A stretch of 64,000 nucleotides of DNA from assembly GCA_903823665.1 (NCBI GenBank), contig CAIJTR010000202.1:1-64000 (forward strand), read 5' to 3'. The stretch comes from an uncultured Rhodospirillales bacterium (lineage in GTDB: Bacteria; Pseudomonadota; Alphaproteobacteria; Acetobacterales; Acetobacteraceae). Positions within the stretch are counted from its first letter, which is position 1. Each line of letters begins with the position of its first letter. This document shows positions 9,031-18,353 of this stretch, one piece after another. The notes under the pieces were generated by a model that did not search any database, had not been told where the DNA came from, and saw nothing but the letters and a program-made list of their open reading frames with translations. The position numbers and the translations under genes are program-made.

Positions 9031-11472
9031 ATGATGAACCTCGCCGAATATCGCCGCCCGACGACCCGTCTCGCGGATTTCCTGCCATGGGCGGCGCTGG
9101 TCGACGAAGGCGTCGTCCTCAACAAGGATGGCAGCTTCCAGCGTACCGCCAGATTCCGCGGTCCCGATCTCGATAGCGCGGTGCCGGCCGAGCTCGTCGC
9201 CGTCGCCGGGCGGCTGAACAATGCGTTGCGGCGCCTGGGATCGGGATGGGCGGTCTTTGTCGAGGCCCAGCGCCATCCCGCCTTCCACTATCCGGAAAGC
9301 CGCTTTCCCGACGCCGCGTCGGCCCTCGTCGAGGCCGAGCGCAAGGCGGAATTCGAAGAGGAAGGCGTTCACTTCGAGTCCAGCTACTTCCTGACGTTCC
9401 TCTATCTGCCCCCGGCCGAAGACGCCGCCCGCGCCGAGCGGTTCCTCTACGAGGGGCGTGAGCGGGCTGAAGGAGCCAATGCCCGCGAGGCGTTGCGCGG
9501 CTTCGTCGATCGCACCGGTCGCGTGCTTCAGCTCGTCGAGGGCTTCATGCCCGAGAGCGCTTGGCTCGATGACGCCGAAACGCTGACCTATCTGCACGCC
9601 ACCATCTCGACCAGGCGTCAGCGCGTCCGCGTGCCCGAAATTCCCATGCATCTCGACGCCGTGCTGGCCGACCAGCCGCTGACCGGCGGCCTGGAGCCGA
9701 TGCTCGGCGCGGCGCACCTGCGCGTGCTGACCGTCGTTGGCTTCCCGACTTCGACCACGCCAGGGCTTCTCGACGAGCTCAATCGGCTCGCCTTCCCGTA
9801 TCGGTGGTCCACCCGCGCGATCATGCTCGACAAGACCGATGCGACGAAGCTGCTGACGAAGATCCGGCGGCAGTGGTTCGCCAAGCGCAAGTCCATCGCC
9901 GCGATCCTCAAGGAGGTGATGACCAACGAGGCGTCGGCGCTGCTCGACACCGATGCCCACAACAAGGCGATGGACGCGGATGCCGCGCTCCAGGAGTTGG
10001 GTTCGGACATTATCGGGCAGGCTTACGTCACCGCGACCGTCACAGTCTGGGACAACGATCCCCGGAACGCCGACGAAAAGCTGCGTCTCGTCGAGAAGGT
10101 CATCCAGGGCCGCGACTTCACCTGCATGGCCGAGACGGTCAACGTGGTCGAAGCATGGCTCGGGTCATTGCCCGGCCATGCCTACGCCAATGTCCGTCAG
10201 CCGCCGGTCTCCACGCTCAACATCGCGCACATGATCCCGCTCTCGGCGGTCTGGGCCGGCCCGGCGCGCGACGAGCATTTCAAGGCGCCGCCACTGTTCT
10301 TCGCGCGGACCGAAGGTTCGACGCCGTTCCGCTTCAGCCTCCACGTCGGCGATGTCGGTCACACGCTCGTGGTCGGGCCGACCGGCGCCGGCAAGTCGGT
10401 GCTGCTGGCACTGATGGCGTTGCAGTTCCGCCGATACGCCGGCTCCCAGATTTTCGCCTTCGATTTTGGCGGCTCGATCCGCGCAGCGGCGCTGGCGATG
10501 GGCGGCGACTGGCACGATCTCGGCGGTGCTCTGTCCGGCGATGCGACCGAACCCGTGGCTTTGCAGCCGCTGGCTCTGATCGACAATGCGGCCGAACGCG
10601 GTTGGGCGGCGGAATGGATCGCCGCCATTCTCTCGCGCGAGAAGATCAGCGTCACGCCTGAGGCGAAGGATCACCTGTGGTCGGCGCTCTCGTCGCTTGC
10701 CAGCGCGCCGATCGCGGAACGCACGCTGACCGGTCTGTCGGTACTGCTGCAATCGCAAGCCCTGAAGCGCGCCCTGCAATCCTATTGTCTCGGCGGTCCC
10801 TACGGCCGCCTGCTCGACGCCGAGGCCGAACGTCTCGGTGAAGCCAGTGTCCAGGCATTCGAGACCGAGGGTCTCATCGGCACCGGCGCTGCGCCTGCGG
10901 TGCTGGCGTATCTCTTCCACCGCATCGAGGGCCGGCTCGACGGGCGGCCAACATTGCTGATCGTCGATGAAGGCTGGCTCGCCCTCGATGACGAAGGCTT
11001 CGCCGGCCAACTCCGCGAATGGCTGAAGACGCTGCGCAAGAAGAACGCGAGCGTCATTTTCGCCACCCAATCCCTCTCGGATATCGATGGCAGCGCCATT
11101 GCGCCCGCCATCATCGAGAGTTGCCCGACGCGGCTGTTCCTGCCGAACGAACGCGCGATCGAGCCGCAGATCACCGCCATCTATCGCCGCTTCGGCCTGA
11201 ACGACCGGCAGATCGAGATCCTCGCGAGAGCGACGCCCAAGCGCGACTACTACTGCCAGTCGCGACGGGGCAATCGCCTGTTCGAATTGGGCCTCGGCGA
11301 CGTCGCGCTGGCCTTCACTGCCGCTTCATCGAAGTCCGACCAGGCCGCCATTGAGCGCCTGCTCGCCGAGCACGGGCGCGACGGCTTCCTCTCTGCCTGG
11401 CTGCGCCTGCGGGACGCCGGTTGGGCCGCCGATCTCATCCCCGCCCTGCGAAACCTGGAGATACAGCCATGA
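9031..11472 (+). CDS. trbE: TrbE, conjugation ATPase (VirB4 family)
   Basis: 813 residues, full length for TrbE. The N-terminal CagE/TrbE/VirB half (about 1-430) opens with LAEYRRPTTRLADFLPW. The C-terminal ATPase has Walker A GPTGAGKS (about 447-454), a downstream FDFGGS, Walker B LLIVDEGW (about 640) and an ATQS motif. VirB4-family ATPases are the essential energisers of type IV secretion, recruiting the coupling protein and driving pilin extraction. It begins 24 bases after trbD, and its stop overlaps the trbJ start (ATGA). Nothing suggests inactivation. Confidence 0.95.
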   Translation: MMNLAEYRRPTTRLADFLPWAALVDEGVVLNKDGSFQRTARFRGPDLDSAVPAELVAVAGRLNNALRRLGSGWAVFVEAQRHPAFHYPESRFPDAASALVEAERKAEFEEEGVHFESSYFLTFLYLPPAEDAARAERFLYEGRERAEGANAREALRGFVDRTGRVLQLVEGFMPESAWLDDAETLTYLHATISTRRQRVRVPEIPMHLDAVLADQPLTGGLEPMLGAAHLRVLTVVGFPTSTTPGLLDELNRLAFPYRWSTRAIMLDKTDATKLLTKIRRQWFAKRKSIAAILKEVMTNEASALLDTDAHNKAMDADAALQELGSDIIGQAYVTATVTVWDNDPRNADEKLRLVEKVIQGRDFTCMAETVNVVEAWLGSLPGHAYANVRQPPVSTLNIAHMIPLSAVWAGPARDEHFKAPPLFFARTEGSTPFRFSLHVGDVGHTLVVGPTGAGKSVLLALMALQFRRYAGSQIFAFDFGGSIRAAALAMGGDWHDLGGALSGDATEPVALQPLALIDNAAERGWAAEWIAAILSREKISVTPEAKDHLWSALSSLASAPIAERTLTGLSVLLQSQALKRALQSYCLGGPYGRLLDAEAERLGEASVQAFETEGLIGTGAAPAVLAYLFHRIEGRLDGRPTLLIVDEGWLALDDEGFAGQLREWLKTLRKKNASVIFATQSLSDIDGSAIAPAIIESCPTRLFLPNERAIEPQITAIYRRFGLNDRQIEILARATPKRDYYCQSRRGNRLFELGLGDVALAFTAASSKSDQAAIERLLAEHGRDGFLSAWLRLRDAGWAADLIPALRNLEIQP

Positions 11473-12209
11473 CCCGTATTCGCCTTCGCCAATTGGCGGC
11501 GTCGAGCGCGCTTGCCCTTTCGCTTGCCGTCGCCGCGCCGCCGGCCTTCGCACAATGGATCGTCTTCGATCCGAACAACTTCTCCCAGAATGTGCTGACT
11601 GCCGCGCGCGAGCTTCAGCAGGTCACCAACCAGATCACCTCGCTGCAGAACGAAGCGCAGATGCTGATCAACCAGGCGCGCAATCTCGCGAGCCTGCCTT
11701 ACTCGTCGCTGCAACAACTTCAGTCGTCGATCCAGCGCACCCAGCAGCTCCTCGCCCAGGCACAGAACATTGCCTACAACGTTCAGCAGATCGACCACGC
11801 GTTCCAGACCACCTATGGCGGCGCGAACGCCAGCCAGTCCAATCAGGCCCTGATCGCCAACGCCCAACAGCGGTGGCAGAACTCGGTCGGAGGCTTCCAG
11901 GACGCCTTGCGCGTCCAGGCCGGCGTCGTCGGCAATCTCGACACCAACCGCACACAGATGTCGGCGTTGGTCACGTCCAGCCAGTCCGCGACCGGCGCGC
12001 TCCAGGCGACGCAGGCGGGCAATCAGATGCTCGCCCTCCAGGCGCAGCAGATCGCCGACCTCACGGCCGCGGTCGCGGCCCAGGGACGCGCGCAGACGCT
12101 CCAATCCGCGCAGCAAGCCGCGGCTCAGGATCAGGCGAAGGAACAACTTCGCCGCTTCCTGACGCCCGGCTCGGGCTACCAGCCCACCACCATCACGATG
12201 TTTCACTGA
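11469..12209 (+). CDS. trbJ: TrbJ, periplasmic minor pilus component (VirB5 family)
   Basis: 246 residues. The signal peptide ends at PPAFAQW. A long alpha-helical, Gln/Asn-rich body follows, with coiled-coil potential (ELQQVTNQITSLQNEAQML) and repeated AQ/QA patterns. VirB5-type proteins sit at the pilus tip and help contact recipients. I place the start at the ATG overlapping the trbE stop rather than at upstream in-frame codons, because the signal peptide begins there. It overlaps the next gene as TGATG. Confidence 0.9.
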   Translation: MTRIRLRQLAASSALALSLAVAAPPAFAQWIVFDPNNFSQNVLTAARELQQVTNQITSLQNEAQMLINQARNLASLPYSSLQQLQSSIQRTQQLLAQAQNIAYNVQQIDHAFQTTYGGANASQSNQALIANAQQRWQNSVGGFQDALRVQAGVVGNLDTNRTQMSALVTSSQSATGALQATQAGNQMLALQAQQIADLTAAVAAQGRAQTLQSAQQAAAQDQAKEQLRRFLTPGSGYQPTTITMFH

Positions 12210-12586
12210 TGACGCCGCGCATCGCCCCGGCAATGGCAGCACGGGCGGCGGCAATGGCGTTCGTGATGATCGCGATCGCCGCGACCGCCATCCAGTTCCG
12301 GCATGGCGATCATAAGCCCGCTGAGGGTTCGCCACCTTTGCCCGCGGTCGTCGATGCCGATCCCCTGCGGGCCGATCTGGCCCGCTGCCAGATCCTTGGA
12401 GAAGCCGGCGCGCACGACGCTGGCTGCCTGCACGCATGGGCCGAGAACCGGCGTCGCTTCCTTGGCGGCGGCGCCCGTCCCTCGGAACCCTCGCCGGCCG
12501 AAATGTTCCCCGGAACGCGAACGTCGCCAAGCGTCGGAACGGGCGCTGGGCCGCTCGATCAACCCACGCCGAAGGACGAGCGATAA
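12209..12586 (+). CDS. TrbK-like small exported protein (putative entry exclusion)
   Basis: 125 residues. An N-terminal hydrophobic segment (about 9-27) acts as signal or anchor. A short conserved-looking core holds a Cys pair (RCQILGEAG...CLHAWAENRRRFLG), followed by a Pro/Ser-rich tail. Its place between trbJ and trbL is where TrbK sits in RP4-type operons. In RP4, TrbK is the lipoprotein that blocks redundant mating. This protein has no lipobox and matches the alternative type often annotated in alphaproteobacterial trb operons. The role is inferred from position. It is coupled to trbJ by TGATG and lies one base before trbL. Confidence 0.65.
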   Translation: MTPRIAPAMAARAAAMAFVMIAIAATAIQFRHGDHKPAEGSPPLPAVVDADPLRADLARCQILGEAGAHDAGCLHAWAENRRRFLGGGARPSEPSPAEMFPGTRTSPSVGTGAGPLDQPTPKDER

Positions 12587-12587
12587 G

Positions 12588-13883
12588 ATGGGCGGCACCG
12601 GCGTCATTGACCGTTTCCTCGCGGTCTTCACCCAGTACATCGACAGCGGCTTCGGCTTGCTCGGCAGCGAGGTTGCCTTCATCGCGACCACGCTGATCGT
12701 GATCGACGTGACGCTGGCCGCGCTCTTCTGGTCCTGGGGCGCCGACGACGACATCATCGCGCGGCTGGTGAAGAAGACGCTGTTTGTCGGCGTCTTCGCC
12801 TACCTGATCGGCAACTGGAACAGTCTCTCCCGCATCGTCTTCGAGAGCTTCGCCGGGCTCGGTCTGAAAGCATCCGGCACGGGAATGGCCGAGGCGGATT
12901 TCCTTCGCCCTGGCCGCATTGCTCAGGTCGGCCTCGATGCCGGCCGCCCCATACTCGACTCGATCTCCGGCCTGATGGGCTACGTCTCGTTCTTCGAGAA
13001 CTTCATCCAGATCACGGTGCTGCTCTTCGCCTGGGTGATGGTGCTGCTCGCTTTCTTCATTCTCGCGATCCAGCTCTTCATCACCCTCATTGAATTCAAG
13101 CTGACGACGCTTGCCGGGTTCGTGCTGATTCCGTTCGGGCTCTTCGGCAAGACCGCCTTCGCCGCCGAGCGCGTGCTCGGCAACGTCGTGTCCTCCGGCA
13201 TCAAGGTGCTGGTGCTCGCCGTCATCGTCGGCATCGGCTCGACGCTGTTCGCCCTGTTCACCGCGGGCTTCGGCGGCGCGCAGCCCTCGATCGACGACGC
13301 CATGGCGATCGTGCTCGCCGCGCTGGCGCTGCTCGGCCTCGGCATCTTCGGGCCTGGCATCGCAAACGGGCTGGTGTCGGGCGGACCGCAGCTCGGCGCC
13401 GGCGCTGCCGTCGCCACCGGCCTGGCCGCTGGCGGCATTGTCGCGGCTGGCGCCGGTCTCGCGGCGGGCGGCGCGGGACTCATCGGTGGCGCCGCTGCCG
13501 GCGCGGCACGCCGCGGTTCGGCACTCGCCGGTGGCGCGACCGCCGCCTATCGCGCGGGCGGCGCCTCCGGGGTTGCGACCTCTGGCATCTCCAAGGCCGC
13601 CGAGGCGGTCACCAGTCCGCTTCGGCGTGCCGCTGCGAACCTCAAATCCAGCTTCGAAGCCGGCGGGCGGGCCGTCACGGGAGAAGCGGCGAGTGGTGGC
13701 GGGGAAGCTGCCGGCGCTGCGTCCTCCGCCGGATCGTCGGCGTCCGGCAGCCCGCCCGATTGGGCGAAGCGGATGAGGCGCTCCCAGACCATCAGCCATG
13801 GCGCATCCGCCGCCAGTCACGCGGTCAAGTCAGGTGACGGCAGCGGCGGCGGTGCGTCCGTCGATCTCTCGGAAGGGGAATGA
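12588..13883 (+). CDS. trbL: TrbL, polytopic inner-membrane channel protein (VirB6 family)
   Basis: 431 residues. At least five or six membrane helices lie between about residues 25 and 270, with the TrbL motif ELKLTTLAGFVLIPFG-like segment EFKLTTLAGFVLIPFG (about 165-180). A Gly/Ala-rich region (about 265-340) and a Ser/Gly-rich polar tail follow. VirB6/TrbL proteins form part of the inner-membrane translocation pore. The low-complexity C-terminus is usual for this family. The stop overlaps the trbF start (ATGA). Confidence 0.92.
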   Translation: MGGTGVIDRFLAVFTQYIDSGFGLLGSEVAFIATTLIVIDVTLAALFWSWGADDDIIARLVKKTLFVGVFAYLIGNWNSLSRIVFESFAGLGLKASGTGMAEADFLRPGRIAQVGLDAGRPILDSISGLMGYVSFFENFIQITVLLFAWVMVLLAFFILAIQLFITLIEFKLTTLAGFVLIPFGLFGKTAFAAERVLGNVVSSGIKVLVLAVIVGIGSTLFALFTAGFGGAQPSIDDAMAIVLAALALLGLGIFGPGIANGLVSGGPQLGAGAAVATGLAAGGIVAAGAGLAAGGAGLIGGAAAGAARRGSALAGGATAAYRAGGASGVATSGISKAAEAVTSPLRRAAANLKSSFEAGGRAVTGEAASGGGEAAGAASSAGSSASGSPPDWAKRMRRSQTISHGASAASHAVKSGDGSGGGASVDLSEGE

Positions 13884-14569
13884 GCATGTTCCGACGACCA
13901 TCCGTGCGTTACGGGCGCACCCCTGAGCCGGAAACGCCCTACCAGAAAGCCGCCCAGGTCTGGGACGAGCGGATCGGTTCAGCCCGGGTTCAGGCGAAGA
14001 ACTGGCGGTTGATGGCCTTCGGTTCGCTTGTCCTATCAGGTTGCCTCGCCGGCGGGCTGGTCTGGCAATCGGCGCGCGGCACCATCACCCCCTGGGTGGT
14101 CCAGATCGACAAGCTCGGCCAGGCCCAGGCGATTGCGCCGGCCAGCGCCGACTTTCAGCCGAGCGATCCGCAGATCGCCTATCATCTCGCGCGTTTCATC
14201 GAAGATGTCCGCGGGCTGCCCGCCGATCCGATCGTGCTGCGCCAGCAATGGCTGCGCGCCTACGACTTCACGACCGATCGCGGCGCGGCGGCGCTGAACG
14301 ATTACGCGCGCACAAATGATCCCTTCGGCAACCTCGGCAAGATCCAGATCTCCGTCGAGGTATCCAGCGTCATCCGCGCCTCGCCGGAATCGTTCCGCGT
14401 CGCCTGGATCCAGCGCCGCTACGAGAACGGCAGTTTGAGTTCGACCGAACGCTGGACCGCCATCCTCTCCGTCGTGCTCCAGACCCCGCACGACGCCGAC
14501 AAGCTGCGGAAGAACCCGCTCGGGGTCTTCGTCAATTCCATCAACTGGTCGAAGGAGCTGGGGCAATGA
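13880..14569 (+). CDS. trbF: TrbF, assembly factor (VirB8 family)
   Basis: 229 residues. The start region PETPYQKAAQVWDERIGSAR is typical of TrbF. One membrane anchor (about 43-63) and a periplasmic VirB8-like NTF2-fold domain (about 70-225) follow, with FVNSINWSKEL at the end. VirB8-type proteins nucleate assembly and contact VirB9 and VirB10. Both ends overlap neighbours by four bases. An alternative ATG two codons downstream is possible. Confidence 0.93.
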   Translation: MSMFRRPSVRYGRTPEPETPYQKAAQVWDERIGSARVQAKNWRLMAFGSLVLSGCLAGGLVWQSARGTITPWVVQIDKLGQAQAIAPASADFQPSDPQIAYHLARFIEDVRGLPADPIVLRQQWLRAYDFTTDRGAAALNDYARTNDPFGNLGKIQISVEVSSVIRASPESFRVAWIQRRYENGSLSSTERWTAILSVVLQTPHDADKLRKNPLGVFVNSINWSKELGQ

Positions 14570-15588
14570 AGCCGCTGTCTTTCCGTAATCCGGCTCTTCC
14601 GATTTTCCGTAGAGCCGCACTCCCGGCATTGCTGCTTTCCGCCTCGGCGCTCGCGGGCTGCGCGCATCTGACGAAGCCGCCGGAGATCGCGCTCGATGAC
14701 GTGGCGGCGCCGGCTGTGTTGCAGGCGGATCCGCCAGCGCCGGTGCAGGTCGTGGAACTGCCGACGCCGCTGCCGCTTCCCGGCCAGTTGAAACCGCTCC
14801 CGAAAGGCAAGGCTCCGCCGGAGTCTGGCGACCCAACGGTTCGCGTCAATCAGGCCAACGCCGCCGCCCGCGTGCAACCGGTGCGGGACGGCTTTATCAA
14901 CGCCGTGCAGGTCTATCCCTTCTCCGGCGGCGCCCTCTACCAAGTCTACACGGCGCCGGGTCAGGTCACCGATATCGCCCTCCAGGAGGGCGAGCAACTC
15001 GTCGGTTCGGGCCCCGTCGCCGCCGGCGACACGGTGCGCTGGATCATCGGCGACACCGAAAGCGGCGCGGGCGCCACCAAACGTATCCACATCCTGGTGA
15101 AGCCGACGCGGCCAGACCTTCTGACCAACCTCATCATCAACACCGATCGGCGGACATACCTCCTCGAACTGCGCTCGACGAGCGCGACCTACATGGCGTC
15201 CGTGTCCTGGCAGTACCCGCAGGACCAGCTTATCGCACTTCGCCGTCAGAACGCCGCAGCCGCGACGGCGGCGCCGATCGACGCTGGCATCGACGTCTCG
15301 AAACTTCGGTTCCGCTATCAGATCACCGGCGACAACCCGGCATGGCGGCCGCTTTCGGCGTTCGATGACGGTTCCAAGGTCTATATCGAAATGCCGCGCG
15401 GTCTCGCCCAGGGCGAAGCGCCGCCGCTCTTCGTGATCGGACCTGAAGGCGACGGCCAGCTCGTCAATTACCGCGTCCGCCAGAACTACTACATCGTCGA
15501 TCGGCTGTTCGCCGCCGCCGAACTTCGCCTGGGAGGGGAACACCAGCAAACCGTGCGCATCTCTCGCACTGATGGGAGGGTGCGATGA
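14566..15588 (+). CDS. trbG: TrbG, outer-membrane complex protein (VirB9 family)
   Basis: 340 residues. The export signal ends in a lipobox-like LAGC (about residues 27-30). A Pro-rich linker and a VirB9/CagX domain follow (YPFSGGALYQVYTAPGQVTDIALQEGE and later FRYQITGD). VirB9 proteins build the outer-membrane ring with VirB10 and a lipoprotein. The lipobox suggests that this TrbG is itself lipidated, perhaps replacing the separate TrbH lipoprotein, which is absent here. That last point is inference. ATGA overlaps link it to trbF and trbI. Confidence 0.92.
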   Translation: MKPLSFRNPALPIFRRAALPALLLSASALAGCAHLTKPPEIALDDVAAPAVLQADPPAPVQVVELPTPLPLPGQLKPLPKGKAPPESGDPTVRVNQANAAARVQPVRDGFINAVQVYPFSGGALYQVYTAPGQVTDIALQEGEQLVGSGPVAAGDTVRWIIGDTESGAGATKRIHILVKPTRPDLLTNLIINTDRRTYLLELRSTSATYMASVSWQYPQDQLIALRRQNAAAATAAPIDAGIDVSKLRFRYQITGDNPAWRPLSAFDDGSKVYIEMPRGLAQGEAPPLFVIGPEGDGQLVNYRVRQNYYIVDRLFAAAELRLGGEHQQTVRISRTDGRVR

Positions 15589-16790
15589 GCGGAGACCCGG
15601 AAGGGAATGCCGGGCGAGCAGCGCCGGGGGCTCCAGACCCGTCGCTGCGGCTGCGGTCCGAGCGGCCGCGCGTCACCCGGCTTTCGCGCAAGGTACTGGC
15701 TGGCGGTGCGGCGATCGCTTTGGTCGCGGTCTCCGCCGCCGTGTTCTGGGCGCTCCAGAACAACGGCAAGCGCGGAGCACCGGAAGAACTTTACAGCACC
15801 GACCATCGCACGACCGCCGATGGCCTGGCGGGTCTCCCCCGCGACTATGCCGGCATTCCTCGACAGGCGCCCCAGCTCGGGCCACCGCTGCCCGGCGATC
15901 TCGGCCGGCCAATGCTTAACGCCGGAGCAGCGCCGAGCACCGTGGTTCCGACCGGACCTGCCGTGGATCCAGAAGCGCAGCGCCGCGCGCAAGAAATCGA
16001 AGCCGCACGGCTGAGCCGCTTGTTCGCGTCTACGAATATCCGCGAGCTGCCGGCACCGACGCTTCCGCCCGTGGCGATGCCGGATGGCGCAACGGCGCCA
16101 GGTCAGGCGCCGCAACTCTCGGCGGACGCGGCGTTCGCGCAGAATGGCCAGGACCGCAAGCTGGCCTTCACCAACGCCTCGGTCGATCGGCGGACGACCA
16201 GCCCGGACCGGCTGGCCGTGCCCGCCTCGGCCTATGTGGTGCAAGCGGGCACCGTCATTCCCGGCGCGCTGCTGACGGGCATCCGTTCCGATCTTCCCGG
16301 CCAGATCACCGCCCAGGTGACCGAGAACGTCTACGACAGCCCGAGCGGCCGGTCGCTGCTGATTCCCCAAGGTGCGCGTCTCATCGGCACCTACGACAGC
16401 CAGGTCGCGTTCGGACAGTCGCGTATCCTGCTGGTCTGGACCCGTTTGATCATGCCGAACGGCAAATCGATCGTGCTGGAACGCCAGCCAGGCGCCGACG
16501 CGGCTGGATATTCGGGGCTGGAGGACGAGGTGGATAACCATTGGGGCATGCTGTTCAAGGCCGCGATGCTCTCGACCCTCCTGAGCGTCGGGTCCGAAGC
16601 GGGCACGGGCAGCAACGAGAACTCGCTTGTCCAGGCGCTGCGGCAGGGCGCGTCCCAGAGCTTCAACCAAACCGGCCAGCAGATCGTGGGCCGCTATCTG
16701 AACATCCAACCTACCCTGACGATCCGCCCGGGCTTCCCGGTGCGCGTGATCGTCAACCGGGATCTCGTGCTCGAACCTTATCAAGGCTGA
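15585..16790 (+). CDS. trbI: TrbI, envelope-spanning channel protein (VirB10 family)
   Basis: 401 residues. A cytoplasmic N-terminus and a membrane helix (about 39-58) lead into a Pro-rich periplasmic linker (about 75-190). The C-terminal TrbI/VirB10 beta-barrel domain includes VVQAGTVIPGALLTGIRSDLPG and SLLIPQGARLIGTYDS. VirB10 proteins span both membranes and gate substrate exit. The gene is complete. It is followed 11 bases later by the DUF2274 gene. Confidence 0.94.
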   Translation: MSGDPEGNAGRAAPGAPDPSLRLRSERPRVTRLSRKVLAGGAAIALVAVSAAVFWALQNNGKRGAPEELYSTDHRTTADGLAGLPRDYAGIPRQAPQLGPPLPGDLGRPMLNAGAAPSTVVPTGPAVDPEAQRRAQEIEAARLSRLFASTNIRELPAPTLPPVAMPDGATAPGQAPQLSADAAFAQNGQDRKLAFTNASVDRRTTSPDRLAVPASAYVVQAGTVIPGALLTGIRSDLPGQITAQVTENVYDSPSGRSLLIPQGARLIGTYDSQVAFGQSRILLVWTRLIMPNGKSIVLERQPGADAAGYSGLEDEVDNHWGMLFKAAMLSTLLSVGSEAGTGSNENSLVQALRQGASQSFNQTGQQIVGRYLNIQPTLTIRPGFPVRVIVNRDLVLEPYQG

Positions 16791-16801
16791 GGAGGAGAGA
16801 G

Positions 16802-17077
16802 ATGGCACAGCTGAAACTCGGCGCGATTGCCGACGACAAGCCGATCAAGCTGACGGTCGAGCTGCCGGCGGCGATACACCGCGACCTCGTCGCCTATGCC
16901 GACGCCCTAGGTCGCGAAACCGGACAGGATACGATCGATCCCGCGAAACTGGTTGCGCCGATGCTGGCGCGCTTCATCGCCGGCGACCGCGCGTTCGCCA
17001 AACTGCGCAGCGTCAGGAAACCCACTTTGGCGCGTCAGGCGCCGGGCGGCCCGACGCCAACGAGCGAGCAAGGCTGA
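16802..17077 (+). CDS. DUF2274 protein, last gene of the trb operon
   Basis: 91 residues. It begins with the family pattern LKLGAIADDKPIKLTVELPAA, then a helical middle (HRDLVAYADALG) and a Pro/Thr-rich tail. DUF2274 proteins are repeatedly found directly after trbI in proteobacterial mobile elements. They resemble ribbon-helix-helix DNA binders in size and layout, but the function is not established. A GGAGGAG ribosome-binding site precedes the ATG. Its last 65 bases are shared with the end of the convergent LysR gene. Confidence 0.88.
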   Translation: MAQLKLGAIADDKPIKLTVELPAAIHRDLVAYADALGRETGQDTIDPAKLVAPMLARFIAGDRAFAKLRSVRKPTLARQAPGGPTPTSEQG

Positions 17078-17933
17078 GAAAACGCCGCAGCGCGGGATTG
17101 TCGTTGCCCGGCAGCCAGACCGCGCTGTACGGCAACATGTCTTCCACGGTCGCCAGCGGGCGGAAGACGACCTCGGGATACCGCGTCGCGGTCGCTGCTT
17201 CGCTTGCGATGCTGATGCCAAAGCCCAGGGCGACCAGATGCATGAGAGTTTCGCCGCCGACACCATGCCGCTCGATCGATGGACTTCGCCCGAAGGCCGT
17301 CGTCCGGCGGACGATGTAGTCGTGTATCTCAGGCCCAGGCGCGGCTCGGCTGACGATGAAATCCTCATCCTTCAGGGACTCCCAATGGATCGCGTCGCCT
17401 TCGGCCAAAGCATGGTGCTCCGGCAAAGCGGCAAACACCCGTGCCTCCCACAATACGACGCTATCGCAGTGTGCCACCACCGGTGTCCCGGCTACGAAAG
17501 CGACGTCGAGATGGCGCTCTGTGATCCGGGCGAGATGTTCACTGGTAGAGCCTTCGACGATCTCCATGGCGATCGCGGGGTGGTGCTCGCGATAGCTGCC
17601 CAGCAGGTTGCGCAGGTAGCCACCTGAGACCGACGCCAGAATGCCGATGCGGATCACGCCCTCGGCGCCGCGTCCGGCACTGGCGGCCGCCTTCATCGCG
17701 TGATCAATCTCCGAGAGAGCTGGGCGCGTCCTCTCCAGAAATCGGCGCCCCGCCTCCGTGAGCCGGACACCGGTCGAGTCGCGCTCAAACAGCGACACCC
17801 CCAGTTTGTCCTCCAGCGCCCGGACGCGGCGGCTGACGGCCGACTGCCGGACACCGAGAACCTGTGCGGCGCGGCTGAAGCTCAGATGCTCGGCTACCAA
17901 AAGCGCCTGTGTGACGGAAACGAGGTCGATCAT
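17013..17933 (-). CDS. LysR-family transcriptional regulator
   Basis: 306 residues. The N-terminal winged helix-turn-helix (about 4-62) has LSFSRAAQVLGVRQSAVSRRV and RLTEAGRRFLE. A periplasmic-binding-protein-like effector domain (about 90-295) follows. Full length for LysR. It converges on the trb operon and its final 22 codons lie inside the DUF2274 gene, so transcription of either could interfere with the other. LysR genes are common at this place in trb modules, so it may control conjugation genes, though no target is visible. It also lies downstream of brxHI in the same direction, 420 bp away. Confidence 0.92.
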   Translation of the reverse strand: MIDLVSVTQALLVAEHLSFSRAAQVLGVRQSAVSRRVRALEDKLGVSLFERDSTGVRLTEAGRRFLERTRPALSEIDHAMKAAASAGRGAEGVIRIGILASVSGGYLRNLLGSYREHHPAIAMEIVEGSTSEHLARITERHLDVAFVAGTPVVAHCDSVVLWEARVFAALPEHHALAEGDAIHWESLKDEDFIVSRAAPGPEIHDYIVRRTTAFGRSPSIERHGVGGETLMHLVALGFGISIASEAATATRYPEVVFRPLATVEDMLPYSAVWLPGNDNPALRRFLSLARSLASGRPAPDAPKWVS

Positions 17934-18353
17934 GCATCTGCCTCCTAGGTGATTCTACGCACGAGTGCAGTGCAGCAAGATTGGCGCAGACATTGAGGCA
18001 AAACGGCGGCGTTGATTTTTCTGGCATTATTAAAGAAATTTAACTATGTGCGCTGATGGCATTGGCGATCCTACCATCTGATTGGCTCGCTAATTTCTCG
18101 GTATCAGTGACAATCGGCGTTGCGCACCTTTAGGTGTTTCGTCGTGGGGCAACCTCTAGCCCAGGACGATTCGCTTCTCCATCCGAGCAGATCACTATTG
18201 GGCATCCCGCATCCATTTCAGCGGATTGTTGCAACGTAGGCGATCCAGTTTATTTGGGAATTGGCGTAAGAACCATGCGAAATAGGAAATATTTTCTTGT
18301 CTTTCCAAATTCTGGAAGTTTTTACCAGTCGAGGGCTATCTGCTGCGAAAGAC
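17934..18353. other. A+T-rich gap between LysR and the end of the BREX operon
   Basis: 420 bp, visibly richer in A+T than the flanking genes (for example around 18010-18050 and 18280-18320). The LysR promoter should be near its left end. I see no convincing gene: the short plus-strand frame at 18134-18445 has no family resemblance and runs into brxHI. No inverted repeats of insertion-sequence type are evident. It may be the seam between the trb module and the BREX module. Confidence 0.45.

Noticed and set aside
11250-13820. A very long open frame on the minus strand opposite trbE-trbL
   Set aside because: It is a shadow of strongly biased G+C-rich codons. It has no domain, is Arg/Gly-rich and lies antisense to clearly real genes.
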